From Echinostoma caproni (Eukaryota > Platyhelminthes > Trematoda > Plagiorchiida > Echinostomatidae): a stretch of DNA of 64,000 bases. The notes under the pieces are model-generated. The model was given only the letters and a program-made list of their open reading frames with translations. It searched no databases and was not told the DNA's origin. Made by a program: the position numbers and the translations under genes. The first letter of the stretch is position 1, and every line of letters begins with the position of its first letter. The DNA is taken from positions 1-64,000 of the forward strand of contig UZAN01040010.1 of NCBI GenBank assembly GCA_900618425.1. Direction: 5' to 3'. Shown here piece after piece: positions 24,785 to 37,019 of the stretch.

Positions 24785-25640
24785 GCGTACATGCATCACG
24801 TCGTGTTGCGCCAACCCATTTCATCTTACTCTGATCTAAGCTCCTTCAGCGAAAATCTTGATCAACTTCTGTCATTCTTCTCCCCATCTGGGTTAACCCT
24901 AAGCTCCAGTAAATGTGTTCAGTGGTTATATAGTTTTTCTCGTTCCCCATATCCAACAGACCCCACAGTGATTATCCAGGGTGTACTCTGTCAAATATCT
25001 TGGTGTAACCATATATAACAATCTTCAAGGGTCAACCCACATCCACAACTTCATCGGTAAACTGCGGCGCCTATTATTTCAAATACGAAAGCTCAGGCAG
25101 TTTACCGCATCCCAGTCAGATATTTCCACCTTTGTTTATCAGTGTGTTTTTCCCATCTTACTCTACTGTTCCCCAGTTATTTTTCCTGTCTAACTCAAAC
25201 AGGATCTTAATGTTTTACGCCGCGGTCTAACCATTATTAGTCGTATCTTTTCTATTCCTGTGAACGAGTTAGCTTTAAAGCTTTTAGAGTATCACGCAAC
25301 TTCCTGTGTGAAATCTGCTGAGAGGATTCTCACATATCCTGACCACCCATTGCACGCAGAACTGACACGTAGTCGTTCTCATCATTCAACACGCCCCCAA
25401 TTCCGCCAAATTTAATCTTAACGCTTACAGCAATTCACCTATATCGTATCCTGCTCGATTACTCATACACAAAGAGCCGACAACAAGTGAACTTCGTCTT
25501 AGCCTTGGATTATGAAATGTCCTCATGTCTGTAAAATTTTTTCTCCCCGTTAGTTATTTACATTGTGTATGATCTTCTTTAACTGAAATACGCGCTCCAG
25601 TGCTGGCAAAAGTTACACACAATACAATACATTATATGTA
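24785..25640 (+). pseudogene. CR1-like non-LTR retrotransposon relic (RT C-terminal half)
   Basis: Several plus-strand frames together read as the distal RT of a CR1-type LINE: LLSFFSPSGLTLSSSKC, then VKYLGVTIYNNLQ, then GKLRRLLFQIRKLRQF, then YQCVFPILLYCSPVIFP, then VLRRGLTIISRI and ALKLLEYHATSCVKSAER. KYLGVxI...xxxWxxHI and the FxxxxxPxLLYxSP block are family hallmarks, and the Cys/His-containing tail is typical of trematode CR1 elements. Frameshifts near 25000 and a stop near 25190 break it. The 5' half, endonuclease and YADD box are absent. A repeated ACAATACA-type tail near 25620 may be the element's 3' end. Confidence 0.75.
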
Positions 25641-26218
25641 TTTAGTTCATCCTTTCTTATCAAGCATTGCTAAGTTCCATAATTCTCCACGGAGACTTGT
25701 TTACTAGACTCGTGCTATGGATGCAATTCTGAGAATTGATTTTCACGAAGTCCTCAGAATTTGAAATGAAAAGAATATCTTAAATATTTCTGTATGTCAT
25801 GTGCAATCAGGGCATGGAAAGAATGCATAATTGTTATTACGACAAACACTAATGTTCAATTGACGGATGTCAGTGTACATAAGGCAAAAAAGCTATGCAA
25901 GCAATTTTCATTTTCCTGATGAAGAAGTATGCGAATAAATGACAAATTTGTAAAGAAAACACGGTGGTTCTAGCGAACAAGCTCGTTTTCGACAACTTCT
26001 TCGGGCTAATACAGTTGTATAATCAAATTAAAATTAAAATGTTCGTCAATGGCTATGTTTGATTCGTGGTTTGTGATTGTGTTTTGGTGTGTGGTTGGGA
26101 AAGAATGGGATGGGCGGATGTGATCGTAACACGGTTGGGGAAACGATCGGGATGGGAACGTATCTTCTCGCGTTATGGTCACGGGGCCATGGGAAAGGTC
26201 ATGTCTATCTCGGGGGTG

Positions 26219-27960
26219 TCACGTTATGGCCCAGGCAGTCTGAGTGATTGTACGAATCGCTTCTTGAGAACAAACCGATGGGCTCAATAATCGAATGGCC
26301 ACGGCTTCGGCTGTTGCGAGATGACGTTGACGGGAGGCTTTCAAAGGGTTCGGTGGTACCCTGTAGATGATACAAAATGCGTCATCGTCAACCGGTTGCA
26401 ATTGAAATCATTTTTCTTGTGCCTGAACGCAACCAGACCGGTTTTTGCTCCTTGATTCTCTTAGACAGTTGACTGGTCGTTCTGCCAACATATCTTACCA
26501 AACATGAGCAAAGAAAACAATAGGTGATCATGGATGAGGCAGGAACAGGCAATTTATCTTTAAGGTTCACAAACATCATCGGTCGGTTCACGGAATTAGG
26601 TGCATACTATGGCGGCAGAAAAAGTTAGAGAGATCGCTCTTTCTAACCGTCGTGTAACTAGTTCACTATTGTAATCTTCCTTGAATGGGAGTCTTATATA
26701 TAGTTTTTGCTCTCTACCGTCATTATTTGCTCTCTTTGAGGTTTCTCCAATAAGTTCTTTTCAATGAAACGCTCTGGATAGCCATCACGCAGTAAGATTT
26801 TCTTGAGATTTTCTAATTCTTGGTCAATACTGTTGTGTGAGCAAATTCTTCTTGCGCGTTCTGCGAGACTAAGTTCCGTTTACGCCTGATTAGTACGAAA
26901 CTTGAAAAGCGAATATACTCATCGATCCTTGTTGGTTATCGATAAACCGATCTCCTCAAACTGCCGTCGTGAAGTCCTTTTAGGTTTGCATCGTGGAAAT
27001 GAAATACACCTTCCGTTTCTAGTTCTGACGTAAAATTGATAGCATTGTGAGCTTTGTTGAAAATTTCTGTCAGTCTTTTCAGTGAGATTTCGTTATTCAT
27101 CATAACAAAAATGTCACATACATATCGGCAGTACAGTGATAGGGAAGCCATTGTATCTCCAGTTTTCAGACAAAAACATCTGCCACCAAGGATCAAAGTG
27201 GAGAATCCACAGTGACCTCATCGGTCTGTTGATATAAATCTGGGTCGAATGAAAATTGCACATCAAATATGCACCTTAATAATAGCGCTTTCAGGTTGAT
27301 TACGGGGATCCCAATGTTTAGGTCATTTGTTTTGATGTAATCGCATTAAGAGTCGATAGATTCTAGTAGGCGAAGCAGTTGTAAATAGGGACATTACGTC
27401 TAGAGAACCCATCGTCAAATCGTTTGTTCTTTTCCTTTACAAGTTCCACCAATTTGAAGGTATCTTTCAGGCTGTGATGAGCAATATTTCGACGAACAGG
27501 TTCTGCTAGCCATCGAGCGACGTGGTGCTACGGGGGCGCACTCATATTCAGTATTGGTCTCAATGGGATACCCGGTTTATGCACTTTGGGTAGACCGTAT
27601 AGGCGAGGAATGGAGGTGCCAGTGGGTCTTAGTTTCTCGTAGATAGACTTCGAAATTAAATTCTGGTCTCGAAGATTTTTCAGAGATGAGGTGATTCGTT
27701 CTTTTGTTAATTTATTTTTATAAAAACATGAATCAGAATAAAAACCATTCATCAGCTTAGAAAATTTACTTATTCGCCTAGCATATTTGTGGAGAACGAG
27801 TTTGGTAATCGATGGTTGCAAAACCTTCAGCATTTGCTCCGCAATAAGACTTGAACGGGAATGTCGTTGGAAAAGGGCCCCGTTCATAAGAAACATCCAC
27901 TTTCCTTTCACAGCAGAAACACTTACGCATGCGACAAATTTCCAGTTCCACAACTGATCG
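26219..27960 (-). pseudogene. Penelope-like element relic with RT and GIY-YIG endonuclease
   Basis: On the minus strand a 141-codon frame (27953-27528) ends with PRLYGLPKVHKPGIPLRPIL, the PLE RT finger signature. Further on, DPDLYQQTDEVTVDSPL (canonical DGVAMGSPLGP) and CRYVCDIFVMM (canonical YRYVDDIFV) follow, then YIRLPFKEDYNSELVTRRLE (canonical LPFKGD..SE.xxRRL). The GIY-YIG-like block CFLCSCLVRYVGRTTSQL follows at 26591-26400. It therefore spans the RT to the endonuclease, with frameshifts and stops. The first catalytic Asp of YVDD is Cys, so it is inactive as read. It lies antisense inside a channel-gene intron. Confidence 0.85.
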
Positions 27961-29383
27961 TGTAATTTCGAAAACTAATTTCCGAAAGAACCAACATATA
28001 CCCTACTTGTGCGTATATTCTTCTCTCTCTTTCTTTGAATATGGGTTCTGTTTACTAAGCACGACTGTTTTGGTTTCAAATAAAAAACGTGAAGCCAATA
28101 CAGTGACATTTGATAAAACGTCGAAACCAAACTGCCAGATGACAGAAATTGAAAAATCTCTCTTCCAAGTCCACAAGGAATCTGAAATCCACTCGTCTCG
28201 CTTCTTTCTGATAGTGACATGCATTCCAGATAAGAGACAGCGAAATAACGTGTGCCCATTTACACCCTAGATGAGTTAAAAAAGGGTTCTGCTAGTAATT
28301 GTTTGTCAGTTTATTATTATTTTCTTTACATTGAACCAAAAGTATTGTGTGCGGACCAAGACGTTCCGCGGTGGACCCATTATCGGAAATCAAATAAGTG
28401 CAACAAATAACCGCGATAAAATGGCGATATATTTCCTGAACTATTCATCTTTGGGCATAGGTAGCATTTGCCATGTGCATGTTAAATTGATGCACAGTTA
28501 GTCTCAAGCCGTAAATGTTTCAGTGGGCTGGTGTCTATCCTATAAGTGGTTCCCATGAAACACACGAATCATGCAAGCGAATGTTATATCACAATAGTAT
28601 GTCTGTCGAAAAGGTCTGGTCTTTCGCATTTTTGTTGTTAGAGCGACGCATTTGTCCCTGAGCATTGCATAACCTACTTCACTTATCGCATCCGAGTAAT
28701 GCCTTGCAGAATATACTAGCATGGGACTTTCAATGACAAACACATTGAACCGGTTTAACTTGAATCCATGTTGATAAATGTTTTGCATTGGATTGCCCCT
28801 CAGTGGAAATTAGTACAGGAAGAAAATCAGTGAAAATGAGAATTAGGCAATAAGAGTAAAGCTTCTTGAAACGCTGAAACCTGTTATCTATTAAAGAATC
28901 ATTATTATCAATGGAAGTCGGTACTTGGTGTGTGCAATATGGTAAGTACATGGAGGAAAAGTATACGTCTTTCACAATGATGATCCCGATCAGAAGCTCA
29001 GATGAACAAACTTCGTTAGTCGTCTCACCAGGCGTAATAATCTCTTGAAAATGGGTTCATAAATTTCACATTCTATGGGACTTACTAGATGAATGTGTCA
29101 GAGTGTTGAATAGTTTGATAATTGAAACCCAATGCAGTAGTTTGTCCGGTAAATTACTTTCCGGATAACCAAATGCATCCTGAAATATCCAATAAGGGAA
29201 TCGCATGCTTGTGAACTTATTCTGTCATAAATGAATGCTTCCAAATTTAAACATTTTCACAGTAAATGCATCATTTTGTATACTCTGCAAAAAAACGTTT
29301 TCATCAATCTAGGCCTTTTCAAAGTGGGACAACTGCCACTGAATTTATTGTCATGTTGTTTTTTTCTCTATTTGTACATCCAG

Positions 29384-29800
29384 TTTCTCAAAGAAAGGAA
29401 CCGCACATTGTCTGACACGACGAACAACCTGAACGAGACAGAACTCATGATTCAAAAAGAACGCTTTGAAGAATTGCGTAACCTGTTAGCTCCGTATCAA
29501 GAAATCTCAGAGCTTACAAAATCCGGCGAATTGGACGAAGCCATCCGAAAACTGATGCAACTGCAAGTTGTTGAACGAAACTTTCTATCCATTGTCATTT
29601 CGCGACCGAATTTTGACTTGGAGAGAATCGAGGAAAAAGCTGTTGTTTCTCTAACATCCTTATTTAGCCAAATAGGCGGTTTGCTCAGCATCTGGGTTGG
29701 CTTGACATTCGTTTGTATTGTTGAATTGGTGGAACTTGGTTTGAACGTATTTGACACACTTTTGTTGTACAGGAACAGAAAAAAGTTGTCAAAGAAATGA
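29384..29800 (+). CDS. DEG/ENaC sodium channel subunit: TM2 and C-terminal exon
   Basis: 138 codons and a TGA stop at 29798-29800. The acceptor ends at AG 29382-29383, phase 0. Residues 1-60 are charged and helical, with an NET sequon. Residues 66-94 are the pre-TM2 strand (FLSIVISRPNFDLERIEEKA). SQIGGLLSIWVGLTFVCIVE (95-114) begins TM2, which carries the selectivity filter. The usual G-x-S tract reads G106-L107-T108. The cytoplasmic tail is short and basic (RNRKKLSKK), so the PY-type motif of vertebrate ENaC is absent. Together with the upstream exons this completes the subunit except for sequence lost in the gap. A frame upstream of 29384 is open but lies before the acceptor and is intronic. 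Confidence 0.92.
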   Translation, partial: FLKERNRTLSDTTNNLNETELMIQKERFEELRNLLAPYQEISELTKSGELDEAIRKLMQLQVVERNFLSIVISRPNFDLERIEEKAVVSLTSLFSQIGGLLSIWVGLTFVCIVELVELGLNVFDTLLLYRNRKKLSKK

Positions 29801-30046
29801 GGTGATAAGTTGGCAACAAGTACCCCCTCCATCCCAGGGTGGGTTATATATTGGCTATGCTTGCCCCAAAACTGCGGTTTGTAATACCCATATATCCGCT
29901 ACAATCAGGCTCTGAGAACAGCCGAATTCTCCTCCCTTCCGTTTCCGAATAACCATCCATCCTATTTGTACTCCATTCGCATTCAGCTTCCGCCAATAAT
30001 TCATTGATTCATTCATTCACTCTTCCAGACGTTCAGCATTTCATCG

Positions 30047-30052
30047 AATAAA
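30047..30052 (+). promoter_or_regulatory. Candidate polyadenylation signal of the channel gene
   Basis: AATAAA 247 bp after the stop codon is the first canonical hexamer in the 3' flank. No cDNA evidence; a later AATAAA near 30578 is an alternative. Confidence 0.35.
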
Positions 30053-30059
30053 CCATCCG

Positions 30060-33000
30060 GGCAAACTTCCATCGATCTTTCTGGTCTCCGATACACATCT
30101 GTATTCACCCAACAATCAGTCAATCTTGATTGTCGTTTTTTTAATTCATGTGCACCTCTTGTACAGACCATTTTGAGCAGTCGACAAATATTATTCTCTG
30201 AATTTGGCTTTTGGCTTTGTTTCCTGTCTCATCGATCAAAAGATCTAGCGAATTCTCCAGGACAAATAACGCTAATGACATTCAAGCAATACAGATTCGA
30301 AATTTACGGATTGCGTGATAAAGGTACCTAACACTGCCAGAGAGGAATCCGTCATATTGCCAAGAATGCATTCAGAATAAATGGTGTAAGAAACAGGCAA
30401 TCTTGTGTTTGACATATTTGCAATGTGCTAAATTTGCTTATCCCGATCTCCCAGTTAAGGACACTTTCAAACACCTATTAGATTAGTTGAATGAAATTAG
30501 TTTAACTGCGATTTCCTGATGTGGTCTTAACACACTTGAGGTAGTCCGTGTCTGACCCTTTAAATGCATCGTTCGTTTAATAAATTGCCAAATCTACATA
30601 AAAAACTCAGGAAAAGCCTCCTATCTGGCAGTTACGTGAATCGTTTGTTTGAAGTTGGATTTGATTGGTTTTCTGTGATTGCTTCAATTTCCTCAAAAGG
30701 CGGCGATAAAAGAATGTAGCTCGAAGAAATTAAGCTGTGCAAAAGTTCTTTAATTTTACGGCTGTTTGATTGCAACTAAGAAAACAAATCATGCAAGTGC
30801 AGTTTTCTTCAGAGTGCAAACGCCATTGGCAACCCTGTGAAAAGCATGTTAACGGGGAAATATTCTGAATAATAGTTAAATGCCTGGTTTTTTGAGCAAT
30901 GTTACGGGCCTTCTATGCCTTGTTGAACAAAAAGTTCATTTATATAAAACAGTGTTGTAAATTCTTGACGACGGTTGTTCATTAACCCTTGGCGATGAAA
31001 GAAAATGCCATGGCACAATCGCCCGTTTTGGAGAAAGGTCAACTTACTCCTTTATTGTGGGCTTTACAATATTAAAAGTTGTGCTATCTATCTACTTTGT
31101 GAACAACAATCCAACTTTGCAATGCTCAAGCACCAGGATCATCTCCTGGCACAGGTATTTTCAGATGAAAGAGTTCAGTGCTCCCCGCTGAATGGTGCTG
31201 GTAGAAGCCTGTAACTACGAGACCTTGGAAATTAAACAGATTTTCCGTTGGGTCACAATTGTAATTATAGATATGATGATTGTGGAAATATTATTCACGA
31301 AAGCGAAATCTGTATTTCAGATTTTCGGGAGAAATTAATGGATATGTGGAATACAAAGTCTTGGACCTGATGGGCTTGCACGGAGTATAATAATGACTAA
31401 ACATCTGCTATTCTGACATCTGAATGAGAGACAAGTCTGGTCATTGCATTCATTTTATTGTCAGTTTAATAAAGGACACGAATGTGTTTTTCACAAAGAG
31501 GCAGTATCATAGACTAACTAGAACTTCGTTATATTTCTGAGGAACATTGATCAAATCGGACAACAAACTAGTTTGAGAAGGTGCGTGCTTTTATTGGCAA
31601 TGATATTCGGAGGCGGTGGTAGTGTGAATAACTTGTAACTCCATTACTTGACGATCAAATACATTTGTCTTCGGCAAAAAGTCCGCAGTTTTTGTCATCT
31701 GTATTCCATCAAAGCCAGGGATCAGGAAACGTGAAGACAAAGGAAGGTGTGAACACATCCCTCACTAATTGAAGTGAAGTATACATCTATTTATTCTAAA
31801 CCTCGACCACCCTATGCAATTGTGAAACAATGTGAATACTTCACCTGATCGACACAACAGTTTGTTGATCATTGATCTCGAAATATTCATGCAAAGTTGC
31901 ATCCGCAGTTCACTATGTGCGCGCATGAATACTCATCAGATGAAGCAGGTTCTTCTTCCAACAACACAGATGCAAAACCATTCACTATTACTGTAGACAT
32001 TCCCTTTTCTGATTCCGAAATAGTCAACATTGAGAGATCTAGGACAGATGCACACATCTTTGGTACTGCAACTGCAACACATTATCGTACTACCGGTTTT
32101 GAAGAAACGTCTTGGGCAGAAATAACAGTTTTTGAGCACTAAAGTTCCACAGCGGATAATGCTGGATCCGATAATGACAGGAAAAATGTGGCGTAGCTGG
32201 TTTTCCAGGTGAACTAAAAAGCAAAACACGTCCGGTTCCTAGATACATAATAAGGATAACATGTCAAGTAATCTTTAAAACATAAACTAACGCGTAGATT
32301 TTTAAAAAGCAAATATAATCCTGTCCGTCGATAACGCAATGCCTTATCTACCTGAAGTCAAAAATTTGAACATAGCCAAGAGGAAGCTCAATCAAATTGT
32401 TGACGCACGTAGCATCGCTTTGTACATAGGGCAGTAGGATTCACGTTGCAATAATAACTGCTCTACCTATATAAATGTAAATGGTCAGTTTTGGAATTTA
32501 TCGAAAAAAGCTTTTTTTGCCTATTGCATTTTATTTTTAATGTCACAATGAATGTTTTTCATATATTCAGTTTGAACACATGCCACTGATTATTGCAATT
32601 TCTTCATCATTTTCTCATACAGCTTTCTGGATTTATTTTGGAGAGACATAGGACAACAAAGTTAGGTTGCGCGATTCATGACAAGCCAGATTCCGATGCA
32701 TCTCCACTAGTAACATACGGCGGAAAACTACAGTTTATTTCGTAGATTAGTGCATCAGGTCACACACGACTACAACAAGGACAAATCATCACACTTTCAC
32801 CACTGTCAAGGCAGTGACAATGTGACTAACAGTTCCTTTTGTCCACACACACGTCAGGTTTCCGCAAACCTAAGCAGCCAGCGGTTGATGTTATCACAAA
32901 TGACTCCATTGACCACGCCGTAGCTGCACTGAGGATAGTCTACAAGCGGAGCTAGACCATATTCTAATCAATTCTTGTCGACAACTGCTACCCTGGTAGC

Positions 33001-33150
33001 TTTATTAGGAAGTGCAGTCGGACATCGGAGCAAAAACTAGCAGTAAAGGCACCCTAAGAAGAAGGTCTACATTTGCCTTACCTTCAAAGGCAACGATATC
33101 AGCCTCATTGTCCAATATCGATTGAAAATTGTGGTAAACACGTTTACGTA
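30060..33150. other. No recognisable gene
   Basis: About 3 kb downstream of the channel gene. The frames at 31005-31214 and 31897-32142 are open but have no motif, no codon-bias cue that I can judge, and no homology that I recognise. The second is Ser/Thr-rich with a Ser-Asn stretch and could be a small exon, but nothing supports that. Confidence 0.4.
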
Positions 33151-33485
33151 TACAGCCAATCTCCTACAATGTCGCACCCTGAGATATCGCATTTTCCAAT
33201 ATCTTCCCACGTTTTTGAAAACCCAAACAAACCATATGCTTAATAACGTAGTTTCTGACTATGCAATGTCGCATCACTCAATACGTTGCAGTTCCTGATA
33301 CGTACTCACTTGGTCGTTGACCGATGTTCGGGACGACCACTAACCATCCACCTTGAAATGTTGCACTCAACCAATGGCGTTGTACCTTGTATGACGCGTT
33401 CATGGTACTGTTCACAGATCAGGTAATCCTTGGCAGGAAGTCACACTTATGTAAGTGATCGGAGACAGTGTCATTTGACTTCAAA

Positions 33486-34725
33486 ATGTGCAGGCGCCTA
33501 TTAGTCAGAGAGAAGCAGAATGTATTGGAAATGCTGAAACAGCCTGGTGCAACTCAGAGCTCCGTAGCCAAATCACCTCGACTTTCACGAAAAACTGTCT
33601 AAAATGTTGTATCACATCGAACGACTATCGGGGGACTTTTGAACGCTGGAGAATATGAGAAAAAATGCCACCTGAAAACCAATGAAACGTTCAATACAGT
33701 AAATGTGGCAACCTTGGCTTGGTATACTGCTATGAGGAAAAAGTACGAAGAGTTCCCCAAGGTGGAGGGCATCGCGTGTACGAAGGCAATCCAGCTAGCC
33801 CAAAGATTGCATCAGCATGACTTCAAGGCTTCCAATGGTTAGACAAATTTGGTATTTAATCGTACAAAGTAAGAAACAAACAACTAATTTGCATTATTTT
33901 ATAGATTTGTTGGGAAAGTTTAGCGATAACACGGTGCAGTGGACGAGTTTCGAGCGGGGTTGTCGCAGTTGATCCATGGATATGCGTACTGTGATATTTT
34001 CAATGTAGATGAAATAGTTTTGTGTTACAGGCAGCTCCCAGGAAGAACGTTAAGTTTCAAAGGAAAGACAATTTCCGGATCCAAGAGATCCAAAGAGACG
34101 GTCATGTTGCTGCTTTGTCGGAGCATGACTGGAGAAAATATCACCGATGGTGATTGAAAAGTCTCAAACTCCACGATGCCTTCGTGGTATAGATAAAAAC
34201 TGTCGTCCATGCAGTTATAACTCTCCAAAGAAAGCACGGATGACTTCTGAGTTATCTCTAAGTTGGCTGTCCAATGTCAACCAAACAATGCTTTCTCAAA
34301 GGCGCACTATTTCGCTATTTATGAATAAAGCCTGTTGCCATAACAAAGCTGTATTATTCTCCAATGTCAAATTTGTACGGCTGCCTCCGAGCTGCTTTTC
34401 AATGTTATAACCAATGGATCAAGGTGGGACTCCGTCTTTCAAATCTTCGTTTCGCAAACATTTACTGGAGTATGCTTTGTCTTTAATGGAAGATGAGCAA
34501 CTGCTCATGTAAGCCGAGGTGGGCATTCTGTGGTCATGCGTCTGGTCAAGAAAGCTTGGTTGTCTGTCTGCACGTTCTGATCCACGCTTCCATGGAAGCT
34601 GGGTTTGAATCCATATTAATTCAGCCGGTTAAGCAGCCACCAGAGGATATGTTTTATCTGATCGAGGACTTTAACCATTATGTGTCTATTCATGAGAGTC
34701 TTTTTGAAGAAGAAATCGCATAATT
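33486..34725 (+). pseudogene. Tigger/pogo-like (CENP-B/jerky-type) transposase, inactivated
   Basis: The first frame (33486-33842, one internal TAA) gives an N-terminal HTH (EKQNVLEMLKQPGATQSSVA) and a second CENP-B-type DNA-binding HTH ending LHQHDFKASNG (canonical FKASxGWLxxF). A frameshift follows at 33842. The frame from 33939 gives the DDE_1 catalytic core: CDIFNVDEIVLCYRQLPGRT (canonical NxDETGLFxxxLPxxT), with the first Asp intact. After a shift near 34150 comes KSQTPRCLRGI, and then LFMNKACCHN where the second catalytic Asp (canonical LxxDNAxxH) is changed to Asn. LPPSCFSML and PMDQG follow. Several frameshifts, stops and the lost Asp show a dead copy. The C-terminal frame ends at 34723. 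Confidence 0.85.
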
Positions 34726-34744
34726 GGAACTTGTTGACGAAGGG

Positions 34745-35285
34745 GTGGTTATTATTTTCGTGTCAAATCTTTTTTTATTTAATAAATAAATTCGTTTCAA
34801 ATCAAGCTAAGAATCACAAAAAAAGATGAATGTAAAGCAGTGAATGCACCGGATGTTATTTCAGTCAGAGGTGCAGAAGTTATTGGATCAATTGAAGTTG
34901 TTTGCCTTGGCTAACGCTCGGGGTTCGGGTCGATTATTGAAGTGTACAATTGTTTTCCAAAGGTGAGTCAAGCTGAGACCAACGAAGATTTCTGATTTTG
35001 CTAAAAAACATCTTTGTAATCTGCAAAGATTTTTGAAATTCTATGGAGCAATCGAATGTGGTTATTTTTGCTACAGTGGTCACCAAAACCACGGTCGCTC
35101 GATCTATCGATTCGCGCTGTCACACTCATGTGAATGATAATCGCGATTGACCGGTAAGCAGGTGCGTGGAGTGAGATCTCAGATCCGAGGGACCTATAAC
35201 CACCGTCGTGCGGATGCGCCTGTGTGAATGAATGAACGATACTACTCTTATTCCTCCTAAATGAGAAGAGTACCTTTTATTCATT
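34745..35285. other. Interior of the Tigger element, no gene
   Basis: AT-rich with AATAAATAAA near 34780, possibly the transposase polyadenylation signal. No further coding motif. Confidence 0.35.
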
Positions 35286-35291
35286 CCATAC

Positions 35292-35427
35292 CTTTTGCGA
35301 GTCAAGTTGTCCAAATGTCGTATCAAGATGTCCTCGGATTATTTCAAGATGTCGCGTTGACTTCAACGGTGCTGAAATGATTCCTGGACATCTTGAAATT
35401 ATACTGCGACAACTTGACTTACAAAAG
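35292..35427. repeat. Foldback (inverted repeat) sequence, MITE-like
   Basis: CTTTTGCGAGTCAAGTTGTC at 35292-35311 pairs with GACAACTTGACTTACAAAAG at 35408-35427, 18 of 20 positions. Between them are repeated AAGATGTCC/AAGATGTCG words and their inverse (GGACATCTTGAA), so pairing can extend inward. The unit is about 136 bp and resembles a small foldback or MITE nested in the Tigger element. Confidence 0.65.
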
Positions 35428-35429
35428 AT

Positions 35430-36860
35430 ATAGAGCATCCTAGAGCACCGATGAAATTGGACAGGTCACTTACCAATGGTCATCATAGCCCGGGTCTAAG
35501 GGCAGTTGGTGAGATACGCTTTTAGTTTATGAATCGTTCATTGCTTGAGAGTTGCCGTAATTCCTGTAGGCTGGCGTCTGTGGCCTTCGGTTGGCTGAAC
35601 AGGAGCGAATTTCTTCCAAGTAAACTCTCGTCTCACGCCTGCCGGATAATTTGCGCGATAACCCACCTAAAAATAGTGCATGTAGACAAGACAAATGCTG
35701 ACCTAGTGTCATCATCGCTTGAAATCTTTCATTCCGAATCTCCCAAATGACGCATCGTTCCACACATGATTCTCCTGTGATGAATCTCTACCAACGCTTA
35801 AGCAGCATCCGATTCAGATCTTATCCTCCTCCTACGCCGGCCCGAAAATCACACGATCGATCGGGTTCGTTTATCGATCGGTCGGATAGTTCACTGCAAC
35901 AAGAGACCTGGCGCTTGACCACCTAACTCGAGCGAGAAACCACATCTTGTCTACAACCGCGAGTCTTTAGCTGACCCAGTGAAATTCGGCTGTACAGCAG
36001 GCGTGCCTTAAGTACACGGATGGAGTGCACACGATAACAAGATCATCACAAAAGTACAACACAATATCAAACGATGGAGTAATGGGACTATCGTACTATC
36101 CACATAGCAACATGACATTAAATTGAAAGTGAATGGCTTATGAATCACGTTAAGGCATCACGTGTTGAACTTAGTTCGACCACAAACGGTCATGATAAAT
36201 GCATCAACCGGTTTAAACATACACTGGTAAAAACAAAGCGAACGAACGACTAGATGTCTACAGACGCTAATGATACAAAAGTTTCACTAGAAAATCACGA
36301 ATAGATTACACAGCGATCAATCAGTTTGAATATGGGAAGGAAGTCAATGTTCTGATTATACCCCGTAACAGACATCTCACTCATGTTAGAAGTCTGTCCT
36401 TCTCGCTTTATTCGAACTGGTTCATCTTTATTTTCCTTGAATGGGTTAATAATGTTGTGATTATTATAACTAAAGCAGTTGTATATTATGATGGGCGTCA
36501 TGTAATCAATTCTGTGGTTAGCCTAATATTGCAACGAAATGGAGGAATATCTGGAATTAATTTGGGGTAGTTGGGACAGAAAACGTTCCCCTGAAGAATG
36601 GTAGTTAGTTTCGGGATAACTAGACACTGAATACTGCATGCAATGTACCGAAAATTAACTGACGGTGTCATAAAAGATTTAAATTTCTCCGATACATAAG
36701 GGACATGCAGGATGGTATATCTAAATGCCTTTATAAATAAACGGTTTATTATTATAAACATTGGTAGCAACTAACGGGATTAACCTACTTTTCACCCCTC
36801 TGGTTTATTTTGTCACAAAACTGTCAACCGATTTTTATACTACTTATTAACATCTACTAC
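35430..36860. other. Interior of the Tigger element, no gene recognised
   Basis: Short overlapping frames on both strands at 35527-35763 have no motif. A cluster of GATCGATCGGTCGGAT-type words lies near 35860-35885. No coding signal. Confidence 0.35.
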
Positions 36861-37019
36861 TGTTTACCCTGCTATGTCGCGGTTCATGGAATTTATCCAC
36901 TTTTTCAAATTACCGAGGGGTGCGACATAGCGAGAGATTGACTGTATAATGCTGCCAACTCAATCGTCCTGCACACAACCACACATATCCCCACACCACC
37001 CAAAAAGCAACCGTTGCCA

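Larger units (their letters stand above)
21336..29383 (+). other. Large channel gene intron carrying retroelements
   Basis: Begins GTAAGATTT and ends with a pyrimidine-rich tract and TACATCCAG. 8048 bp, phase 0. It contains a sense CR1-like relic (about 24785-25640) and an antisense PLE relic (26219-27960). The rest (21340-24780, 25650-26200 and 27970-29380) has no recognised gene. Confidence 0.8.
33154..36944 (+). mobile_element. Tigger/pogo-type DNA transposon with TA-flanked terminal inverted repeats
   Basis: The left end CAGCCAATCTCCTACAATGT and onward (33154-33180) matches the reverse complement of the right end (36918-36944, CAGTCAATCTCTCGCTATGT onward) at about 22 of 27 positions, sharing the inner ATGTCGCACCC. 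Both ends are flanked by TA (33152-33153 and 36945-36946), the usual pogo/Tc1 target duplication. A short inverted ATGTCGC/GCGACAT repeat sits inside the right end. The transposase relic lies at 33486-34725. At 3.8 kb the element is longer than usual, consistent with nested insertions in 34750-36850. The end assignment is by eye. Confidence 0.6.
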
